Assembly (NCBI GenBank): GCA_041689775.1
Contig: JBDNFP010000126.1
Coordinates: forward strand, 1-12,682
DNA: 12,682 nucleotides
Origin: JBDNFP01 sp041689775
Lineage (GTDB): Bacteria > Bacteroidota > Bacteroidia > Cytophagales > Spirosomataceae
Direction of reading: 5' to 3'
Below the pieces are notes generated by a model that searched no databases, had not been told where the DNA came from, and saw only the letters and a list, made by a program, of their open reading frames with translations. The translations under genes and the position numbers were made by a program. Of this stretch, positions 7,845-12,682 are shown piece after piece; the stretch's first letter is position 1; every line of letters starts with the position of its first letter.

Positions 7845-7876
7845 TTAATCCTTTTGGTTTTGTCTAAAAGGATTAA
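7845..7876. repeat. 11-bp perfect inverted repeat, hairpin without U-tract
   Basis: TTAATCCTTTT (7845-7855) pairs perfectly with AAAAGGATTAA (7866-7876) around a 10-nt loop, between the DHH gene's stop and the first FKBP gene. In the direction of transcription (minus), the T-run precedes the hairpin instead of following it, so it is not a textbook intrinsic terminator. It could protect the nrnA 3' end, act as a weak terminator, or be an operator for the FKBP pair. Confidence 0.5.
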
Positions 7877-7885
7877 AAAAAGACT

Positions 7886-8914
7886 TTATTTTTCTACGCT
7901 CTGTAGTTGCTTTCTGTAAAAAGGCAGTAATTTCAAAAACTGATCCACTGTATCTTGTAAAGAAAGAGTGGTGCGGCCTCCTGCGGCATTAAAATGCCCG
8001 CCTCCATGGAAGTGAGCGTTTGCCAGGTCGCGTACCGAAAACTCCCCGAACGACCGGAAGGATATTTTCACTTCACCTTTGCGTTCGATAAAAAGAGCCG
8101 TCATGACCACATCTTGCACTTGTAGACCGTAGTTGACTAGGCCGTCAGTATCACCCACGGATGATTTGTACTTTTCCAGCTCAGTGGCGGTCAACGTCAT
8201 GTAGGAGGTCCGGTACTCGGGTAGTACCTGCAGCTTATCACCTAATACGTGCCCCAATAATTTCAGTCGATTCAAAGGAGAATTATCAAAAATCATCCGG
8301 TGTACCTTGTTGCTTTCAAAGCCAGTACGCATGAGGTCAGCTACTGCCAGGTGGACTTCCGGGGTCGTGTTACCGTGTCGAAACGAACCGGTGTCGGTCA
8401 TGATACCCGCATAGAGGCACTCAGCCATCGGTATATCAAAAAAGTCGGCACTTTCCAGTTGGCAGATAATCTGATAAATCAACTGGGCCGTAGCGGCAGC
8501 TTTGGTGTCCCAGACTACGATCTGAGCAAAGTCTTCTGGATCAATATGATGATCAACCAGCAGTTTTACGGCCGATGAATCAGCTACAAGCCGTCCAAGT
8601 TCCTTTAAACGTGAAATAGCCGAAAAATCAAGGCAGCAGAGTAGGGTAGCCTCGTCAATGAGCGCTTTACACTCACGGGGTTTGGCAGTAGATCCTTCGT
8701 AAACTAGTACCTGATCGGCCTCGGGCATCCAATGAAGGTTGGCTGAGAAGTCGGTTGGGCTGATGACGGTCGCCTTATGCCCTTTCTTTTTCAAATACAA
8801 AGCCCAGCCGAGCGACGATCCGAGGGCGTCGGCATCCGGGTCGCGGTGCATCGTAATGACAATTTTTTGGGGAGAAGAAAGTAGGGTGCGTAACGCGTCG
8901 ATAGATGGATTCAC
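7886..8914 (-). CDS. DHH-DHHA1 phosphoesterase, NrnA-like (oligoribonuclease / pAp phosphatase)
   Basis: This 342-residue cytoplasmic DHH phosphoesterase probably degrades nano-RNAs to mononucleotides and/or dephosphorylates pAp, as NrnA does; c-di-NMP or linear dinucleotide hydrolysis is an alternative. The metal-binding motifs are complete: MHRDPDADALGS (H23, D25, D27), LDFS (D96), VDHH (D121, H122, H123) and MTDTGSF (D174). The DHHA1 domain ends with the substrate loop GGGHFNAAGG (about 304-313). Length fits NrnA. The start at 8914 places motif I at the usual distance. It is transcribed away from ndk. A TAnnTTTG match lies 70 bases upstream (8984-8991). Confidence 0.9.
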   Translation of the reverse strand: MNPSIDALRTLLSSPQKIVITMHRDPDADALGSSLGWALYLKKKGHKATVISPTDFSANLHWMPEADQVLVYEGSTAKPRECKALIDEATLLCCLDFSAISRLKELGRLVADSSAVKLLVDHHIDPEDFAQIVVWDTKAAATAQLIYQIICQLESADFFDIPMAECLYAGIMTDTGSFRHGNTTPEVHLAVADLMRTGFESNKVHRMIFDNSPLNRLKLLGHVLGDKLQVLPEYRTSYMTLTATELEKYKSSVGDTDGLVNYGLQVQDVVMTALFIERKGEVKISFRSFGEFSVRDLANAHFHGGGHFNAAGGRTTLSLQDTVDQFLKLLPFYRKQLQSVEK

Positions 8915-8983
8915 GGTGATTGATTGTCAATTTAAAAGGCTTCTCAAAAGCAACCTTTTTGAAAGGAGTATCTTTTGGGCGCA

Positions 8984-8991
8984 CAAAATTA
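8984..8991 (-). promoter_or_regulatory. Candidate -7 promoter element for the DHH gene
   Basis: The minus strand reads TAATTTTG, an exact fit to the Bacteroidota -7 consensus TAnnTTTG, in the divergent spacer between nrnA-like and ndk and about 70 bases before the DHH start codon. No convincing TTG was found at the -33 position, so support is partial. Confidence 0.35.
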
Positions 8992-9076
8992 ACAAAACTG
9001 TTGAGATTTGTTGAGTGTTATCGGTTTTATAGGGAAAGTTGGTTATTTTTATGGCCAAATAAAATTTTGTCTTTTT

Positions 9077-9496
9077 ATGTCAGGAAACAGAACATTTACA
9101 ATGATTAAGCCCGATGCGGTAGCAGACGGCAATACGGGAGCCATCATTAAGATGATCGAAGAAGCTGGCTTTAAAATTGTGTCAATGAAGAAAACTCTGT
9201 TGACACCCGAACGAGCTAGTCAATTTTATGAGGTTCACAAAGAGCGCCCCTTCTATGGAGAACTTTGTAAGTATATGTCATCGGGTTCGATTGTACCTAT
9301 GATTTTGGAAAAGGATAATGCCGTAGCGGACTTTCGTACGCTGATTGGTGCTACAAATCCTGCTGATGCCGACGAAGGAACTATCCGTAAGTTGTTTGCG
9401 ACGTCTATCGAAGCGAACGCTATTCATGGCTCTGATTCAGACGAAAATGCAACGATCGAAGGAAACTTCTTTTTTGCCGCAACCGAGCAATTCTGA
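9077..9496 (+). CDS. ndk: Nucleoside-diphosphate kinase
   Basis: This 139-residue enzyme exchanges gamma-phosphate between NTPs and NDPs through a phosphohistidine and balances NTP and dNTP pools. It starts at ATG 9077 (MSGNRTFTMIKPDAV); the longer in-frame ATG at 9008 would add 23 residues with no family counterpart. K11 in TMIKPD, RPFYGEL (57-63), the GATNP loop, GTIR and the active-site histidine H117 in NAIHGSDSDENA are all present. Length is exactly typical. It is divergent from the DHH gene and ends at a strong bidirectional hairpin. No lesions. Confidence 0.97.
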   Translation: MSGNRTFTMIKPDAVADGNTGAIIKMIEEAGFKIVSMKKTLLTPERASQFYEVHKERPFYGELCKYMSSGSIVPMILEKDNAVADFRTLIGATNPADADEGTIRKLFATSIEANAIHGSDSDENATIEGNFFFAATEQF

Positions 9497-9514
9497 TAGT
9501 AAGCCAGAAAATAA

Positions 9515-9564
9515 TTAATAAAAGAAGGGTTGAACCAGCATTGGTTCAACCCTTCTTTTATTAA
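9515..9564. terminator. Bidirectional terminator, perfect 23-bp stem
   Basis: TTAATAAAAGAAGGGTTGAACCA (9515-9537, listed as two pieces: TTAATAAAAGAA then GGGTTGAACCA) pairs without mismatch with 9542-9564 around a 4-nt loop GCAT. The arms are A-rich on the 5' side and T-rich on the 3' side, so the hairpin can terminate ndk on the plus strand and the hydrolase remnant on the minus strand. It starts 18 bases after the ndk stop. Confidence 0.92.
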
Positions 9565-9579
9565 TGGCGGCTATTGTTT

Positions 9580-10437
9580 CTACCCGTTTGATTTTTGAAT
9601 AAGTTCTAGTTACGCTACTACGGATTAAATCGGGGCGATCCCACATGATGGTATGCCCTATCCCGTCGAGGGGTACAAGTTTAAAGGAGATAGCATTGGT
9701 AAATCGCTGTCGTGCATACTCAGCATTGGAAAAATAGATTAGGACATCTGCCTTTCCATGGAGCAGTATAATGCGGGAGTGGATGCGTGCCCATCCATCC
9801 TGAATATCTTCCAGTGCTTTTTGGTGGTGTAATTTCTCGTCGTTGGCGACTTTAAGGATTGTCGGGAAAAACCAACTGAACCAGGGATGAGGAAATGAAA
9901 AGGATTCCGGATACTTGATCAGGATTATCCATCGCTAGCTTTGCTACCACCGATCCGCCGTAGGAAGATGCGGCTAGTATTACCTTTCTGCCTTTTTGGG
10001 TATATATAGTCAATCAGAGGTTGAAGAAAATGAGCTTGTTTCCTGACGGAAGTGACGGAAGCACCAAAATCGGAATACCCATAACCGGGGCGATCTACTC
10101 CGACCAGTAGTGTGTGATTGGTGAGGGAGGTATCTGCGTACAGTGAACTAAAAAAGCTCAGTGAACTCGGAGCGCCATGTACCAAAATGGTAACGGGCAG
10201 GCTATGGTGGCCAAACTCTACATACCGTACCGTACGGTTCTCTACCTGATACCGATGAATAGAAAGAGGTAAATTCTGGTTATCTTGGGTGTACTGGCTC
10301 ACTAAATCATCGTCACTCGTACGAAAATCTACCCGCTGCGCTATCCACCAAGAGCCTACAAATAGTACAAACAGTACTCCGGTCAGCCACTTGAGCCAAT
10401 GGTTTTTTAAGGCATCTTTTATTTTGCTCTTTTCCAC
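9580..10437 (-). pseudogene. Frameshifted alpha/beta hydrolase gene
   Basis: The gene encoded a membrane-anchored alpha/beta-hydrolase fold protein. I place its start at GTG 10437 (EKSKIKDALKN follows), then a membrane segment WLTGVLFVLFVGSWW. The ATG at 10509 abuts the terminator hairpin of the FAS1 gene and is unlikely. Frame 1 carries the oxyanion-type VHGAPSS and GVDRPGYGYSDFG. Near 9984 the frame shifts, and the nucleophile motif ASSYGGSV lies in frame 2. Near 9880 it shifts again, with part of the lid apparently lost, and frame 3 carries LLHGKADV (acid) and LDGIGHTIMW (histidine). A third shift near 9607 restores the ending LELIQKSNG and stop TAG at 9582-9580. All three triad positions survive, but in three frames, so no enzyme can be made. 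The natural substrate is unknown. Confidence 0.82.
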
Positions 10438-10470
10438 AATCAAATCACTCAATAAAGTTAATGTAACAAC

Positions 10471-10506
10471 AAAAAAAAACGGAGCCCATGTTACCGCGCT
10501 CCGTTT
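10471..10506 (-). terminator. Intrinsic terminator of the FAS1 gene
   Basis: On the minus strand AAACGGAGC (10506-10498) pairs with GCTCCGTTT (10485-10477) around a 12-nt loop and runs into nine T's (10479-10471). It is 28 bases past the FAS1 stop. Confidence 0.9.
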
Positions 10507-10534
10507 CATTGTGTTAGATAAATTTATCGAACGG

Positions 10535-11482
10535 TTATGGAAGTAATACGCGGTCGATTGCGTGGACTACTCCATTGGTTGCCAAAATGTTAGCAGATAC
10601 TACATTTGCTGCATTGGTACCGTTTCCGTTTCCGGTAATTTTTACACCACTGCTCACATCCACCTTTAGTACTCCGCTGGCGGCTGTCGTTACGTTTCCG
10701 GTAGTGAGGTTAGTAGAAAATATCCGACCCGGTACTACGTGGTACAATATGATACCAGCCAATACAGCAGGATCAGCAGCGGTTAATGAAGCTGCGGTTG
10801 GGAAACCTGCGGCAATAAACGCTTGATTTGTAGGAGCAAATACCGTAAACGCAGAAGCGTCAGAAGTAAGGGCAGCTACTATGGTAGGATTAGCCTGAGC
10901 AGCGCGGACAGCCGCAGCTACCAAATACGTGAAATTAGTGTTTCCCTGAGCAACCTGCAACAATGTCTGGCTAGGGGGTAACAATAACCGGTTTATTACG
11001 TGAATCACTCCGTTATCGGCGCTAATATCTGCTGTCACTACGGATGCACCATTGACGGAAACGCCAGCCGCATTTTTAGTAATATATGCAGTTTGACCAT
11101 TCAAGGTAGGTACAGCCTGATTAGCTGCGGTAGCAATATCAGTAGATAATACAGTTGATCCAAGTACGTGATATTCTAGAATTGCTTTCACGGTTGCGGC
11201 TGGTAATGCTGTAATGGCTGCGGCATTTGCATAGCCTGATGCGACAAAAGCAGCATCATTGGGTGCAAATACGGTCAAAGTGCCCGTCTTTAGTGCATCA
11301 GCCAAGCCAGCATGTTGGACCGCTGCTCTCAAAATTGTGAAATCGTTGTTTTCCAGCACGATGTCTGTTACGGTCATGGGTGCTACCACTTCGTCGTCCT
11401 TGCAGGCCACAAATAAACCGGCCAATAAACCCATCATCGCTAACTTTGCTGCGTAACGCGAAAAGAAACTTACTTTTTTCAT
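10535..11482 (-). CDS. Lipoprotein with two fasciclin (FAS1) domains
   Basis: This 315-residue exported lipoprotein has two beta-Ig-h3/fasciclin domains, a fold linked to cell-surface adhesion and matrix binding; the bacterial ligand is unknown. The signal (MKKVSFFSRYAAKLAMMG) ends in a lipobox with C27 (LFVAC). Acidic residues after Cys (KDDE) fit an outer-membrane or surface lipoprotein, though this is inferred. FAS1 domain 1 is about 37-170 (TVFAPNDAAF at 70-79, YHVL at 104-107, NGVIHVINRLLLP). Domain 2 is about 172-315 (TVFAPTNQAF, YHVVPGRIFS, NGVVHAIDRVLLP). The protein ends immediately after the second domain. It is rich in Ala, Thr and Asn. It is monocistronic and divergent from the DUF1080 gene, with 103 bases between the two starts. 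Confidence 0.95.
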   Translation of the reverse strand: MKKVSFFSRYAAKLAMMGLLAGLFVACKDDEVVAPMTVTDIVLENNDFTILRAAVQHAGLADALKTGTLTVFAPNDAAFVASGYANAAAITALPAATVKAILEYHVLGSTVLSTDIATAANQAVPTLNGQTAYITKNAAGVSVNGASVVTADISADNGVIHVINRLLLPPSQTLLQVAQGNTNFTYLVAAAVRAAQANPTIVAALTSDASAFTVFAPTNQAFIAAGFPTAASLTAADPAVLAGIILYHVVPGRIFSTNLTTGNVTTAASGVLKVDVSSGVKITGNGNGTNAANVVSANILATNGVVHAIDRVLLP

Positions 11483-11499
11483 AACTTAGTTCTATTTAG

Positions 11500-11532
11500 T
11501 TGGTATGTAGTCACTATAACTAGATACATTTG
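11500..11532 (+). promoter_or_regulatory. Bacteroidota-type promoter for the DUF1080 gene
   Basis: TTGG (11500-11503) and TACATTTG (11525-11532) are 21 bases apart. They match the Bacteroidota -33 (TTG) and -7 (TAnnTTTG) elements recognised by its divergent primary sigma factor. Transcription would begin near 11537, leaving a leader of about 50 bases before the ATG at 11586. It lies in the spacer divergent to the FAS1 gene. Confidence 0.5.
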
Positions 11533-11585
11533 ATATTATTGTTAATAATGTTGAATAAATTTACCAAAAAGTTAAACAAAATGAT

Positions 11586-12227
11586 ATGAACTTAAACAAA
11601 AAAATCTGTACCAGACTAGCTAGCTTATCTGCTTTGTTTCTTTTCTTGTGCCTAACTACCATAGAGGCTAAACATGAAACTCCTGTTAAAAAGAAAGCTA
11701 AGCTTTTTAACGGCAAAGATTTATCGGGTTGGAAAATACAGGGTACAGAAAAATGGTACGTTGACAAAGGTGAACTGGTATGCGAGAGTGGTCCTGATGA
11801 AAAATACGGATACCTGGCTACGGATACGTTTTACAAAGACTTTGATCTCACCCTCGAATTTAAGCAAGAGTCAAATGGTAACAGCGGTGTGTTTTTTCGA
11901 TCCACCTTTGAGGGAACGCGCGTGAGTGGCTGGCAGGTTGAAGTAGCGCCGCCTAATCATGATACTGGCGGGGTGTACGAATCTTACGGCCGGGGTTGGT
12001 TGGTACAGATCGCGGAGGAAGAGGAAGGTTATTTGAAAATGGGAGCGTGGAATAAAATGCAGATCCGGGTTGTGGGCGGACACGTACAGACCTGGCTGAA
12101 CGGCCACGCCATGGTTGATTTTGAAGACACAAAAATCGGAGAGGCAAATGGATCAATTGCTTTACAGATTCATGATGGAGGGGGAATTAAAGTACGTTGG
12201 AAAAATATCTTGTTGGAGGAATTATAG
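11586..12227 (+). CDS. Secreted DUF1080 / 3-keto-disaccharide hydrolase domain protein
   Basis: This 213-residue exported protein consists of a signal peptide (about 1-28, ending TTIEA before KH) and a single DUF1080 domain (Pfam PF06439). The domain is a concanavalin-like jelly roll found in glycoside-processing proteins and linked in some members to 3-keto-disaccharide hydrolysis. Characteristic stretches are LFNGKDLSGWK (40-50), DFDLTLEFKQESNGNSGVFFRS (the FxxxxNSGVFFR strand), GWQVEV, GAWNKMQI, and the end strand GSIALQIHDGG...VRWKNILLEEL. Length is normal for the single-domain type. Catalytic assignments are not established for this subgroup, so an enzymatic role is an inference. A matched promoter lies upstream. 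No clear terminator follows; the next gene starts 78 bases on. Confidence 0.92.
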   Translation: MNLNKKICTRLASLSALFLFLCLTTIEAKHETPVKKKAKLFNGKDLSGWKIQGTEKWYVDKGELVCESGPDEKYGYLATDTFYKDFDLTLEFKQESNGNSGVFFRSTFEGTRVSGWQVEVAPPNHDTGGVYESYGRGWLVQIAEEEEGYLKMGAWNKMQIRVVGGHVQTWLNGHAMVDFEDTKIGEANGSIALQIHDGGGIKVRWKNILLEEL

Positions 12228-12252
12228 AATAGGTTACGGGTATAGAGTATCT

Positions 12253-12262
12253 TGTGTATACA
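12253..12262. promoter_or_regulatory. Candidate GntR/HutC-type operator TGTGTATACA
   Basis: The sequence TGT-G-TA-T-ACA is an exact instance of the GT-N-TA-N-AC pattern typical of HutC-subfamily GntR repressors, with an extra matched T/A pair outside. It lies about 45 bases before the start of the GntR-type regulator at 12306, where autoregulation would be expected. It may also affect readthrough from the DUF1080 gene. The operator assignment is inferred from pattern and position. Confidence 0.45.
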
Positions 12263-12305
12263 GGATTAATTAATGATCTTGCATGACCCAAACCCCAATT
12301 GCCTG

Positions 12306-12599
12306 ATGGAACCCGCTCACTACCAAAAATTATATGCTCTTCTAAAAAATCGAATCCAGGTAGGGTATTTTAAAGAAGGAGATCTTCTGCCCTCGGAAAA
12401 TGACCTCAGTAAAAAACATAATATTGCCCGTATGACCGTCCGGCGGGCGTTAATGGAGCTTGCTAACGAAGGCTATATTAAAAAAGTAAAGGGGAAGGGT
12501 AGTATAGTGATTGCAACCCGGAAGGGGTGTATTTCAGTTTCGCAAAATAGGGAAAAAAAGTTGAGTTTTGAACTCACCCAAAACCTGCCCCCCCCATGA
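12306..12599 (+). pseudogene. GntR-family regulator truncated after its winged helix by an IS
   Basis: Residues 1-73 from ATG 12306 (MEPAHYQKLYALLKNRIQVG) form a complete GntR winged helix: LLPSENDLSKKHNIARMTVRRALMELANEGYI is the helix-turn-helix core, and KKVKGKGSIVIATRK is the wing. After RK (12522-12524) the frame continues for 24 unrelated residues to a TGA at 12597-12599. The ligand-binding C-terminal domain (UTRA or sugar-binding) that should follow is absent. The break coincides with the probable left end of an insertion sequence. An in-frame ATG at 12273 would add 11 residues and is less likely. The intact gene would have repressed a transport or catabolic operon in response to a metabolite. 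The fragment could still bind DNA but probably dimerises poorly. Confidence 0.75.
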
Positions 12600-12682
12600 C
12601 AGAATCAGAATTCGTGGCCCTGGCCCTCAGCAAGTACGAGCAAATCAAGTCGCTGGAAAACTCGGCTGACTTTTACCAGCAC
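12525..12682 (+). mobile_element. Probable insertion sequence, left end (continues off window)
   Basis: Homology to GntR proteins stops at about 12525, and the following bases (GTGTATTTCAGTTTCGCAAA) begin unrelated sequence with a short leader and an ORF from 12596. An IS inserted in the regulator explains both the truncation and the new ORF. The exact end, the inverted repeat and the target duplication cannot be fixed without the right end. Confidence 0.6.
12596..12682 (+). CDS. Partial ORF of the IS, transposase-associated, N-terminus only
   Basis: ATG at 12596 overlaps the TGA that closes the truncated regulator (ATGA) and stays open for 29 codons to the window edge: MTESEFVALALSKYEQIKSL, then ENSADFYQH. 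The pattern of an acidic start, a short helix and a 'FY' motif recalls the small ORF that precedes or begins some Bacteroidota transposases (ISAon1-like). That is recognition from memory and no catalytic residues are in view. Confidence 0.5.
   Translation, partial: MTESEFVALALSKYEQIKSLENSADFYQH

Noticed and set aside
9008..9076. A 23-residue N-terminal extension of ndk
   Set aside because: Nucleoside-diphosphate kinases start a few residues before the TMIKPDA strand; the extension looks like translated promoter and leader DNA.
10438..10509. Start of the alpha/beta hydrolase at ATG 10509
   Set aside because: The ATG directly abuts the FAS1 terminator and the first codons are hairpin and T-tract sequence; GTG 10437 precedes the first plausible protein segment.
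10575..10826. Plus-strand frames inside the FAS1 gene
   Set aside because: They are low-complexity antisense shadows caused by the Ala/Thr-rich coding sequence.
1..12682. CRISPR arrays, tRNA or rRNA genes, defence or biosynthetic clusters
   Set aside because: No spaced direct repeats, no cloverleaf-like sequence and no matching protein families were seen on either strand.

Overview
The window reads as an ordinary chromosomal stretch from a member of the phylum Bacteroidota, most likely order Cytophagales (Spirosoma/Dyadobacter-like). This is inferred from protein character (Bacteroidota-type lipoproteins, DUF1080, FAS1, class III PPK2, GldI-like FKBPs), the lack of strong Shine-Dalgarno sites, and matches to the Bacteroidota -7 promoter element TAnnTTTG. 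No taxonomic search was possible.

Layout, left to right. Positions 1-97 (minus) hold the N-terminus of a probable transposase running off the left edge. Then comes a secreted M28 zinc peptidase (222-1733, plus) with its own terminator. Next is a badly decayed coiled-coil membrane protein gene (2063-2989, plus), with six reading-frame changes and several in-frame stops. A terminator separates it from a long-chain-type acyl-CoA dehydrogenase (3122-4288, plus). This converges, with only 2 bp between stop codons, on a minus-strand pair rdgB (5259-5843) and ppk2 (4291-5181). Further minus-strand genes form the series nrnA-like DHH phosphoesterase (7886-8914), then two tandem FKBP-type prolyl isomerase lipoproteins (6867-7775 and 5972-6862) ending in a terminator. 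ndk (9077-9496, plus) is divergent from the DHH gene. A perfect 23-bp hairpin separates ndk from a frameshifted alpha/beta-hydrolase pseudogene (9580-10437, minus). A two-domain FAS1 lipoprotein (10535-11482, minus) is divergent from a secreted DUF1080 protein (11586-12227, plus). The window ends with a GntR-family regulator cut after its winged helix by what looks like the left end of an insertion sequence (from about 12525), whose first ORF runs off the right edge.

How the genes relate. Four intact genes concern nucleotide housekeeping: rdgB removes ITP/XTP, PPK2 phosphorylates nucleotides from polyphosphate, Ndk equilibrates NTPs, and the NrnA-like protein degrades short RNAs or pAp. The two FKBP lipoproteins, four bases apart, are an envelope protein-folding pair. 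The peptidase, FAS1 and DUF1080 proteins are exported.

I see no convincing undescribed system. The most notable features are gene decay and IS activity: two multi-lesion pseudogenes, an IS-truncated regulator that still has a HutC-type operator in front of it, and IS remnants at both edges.
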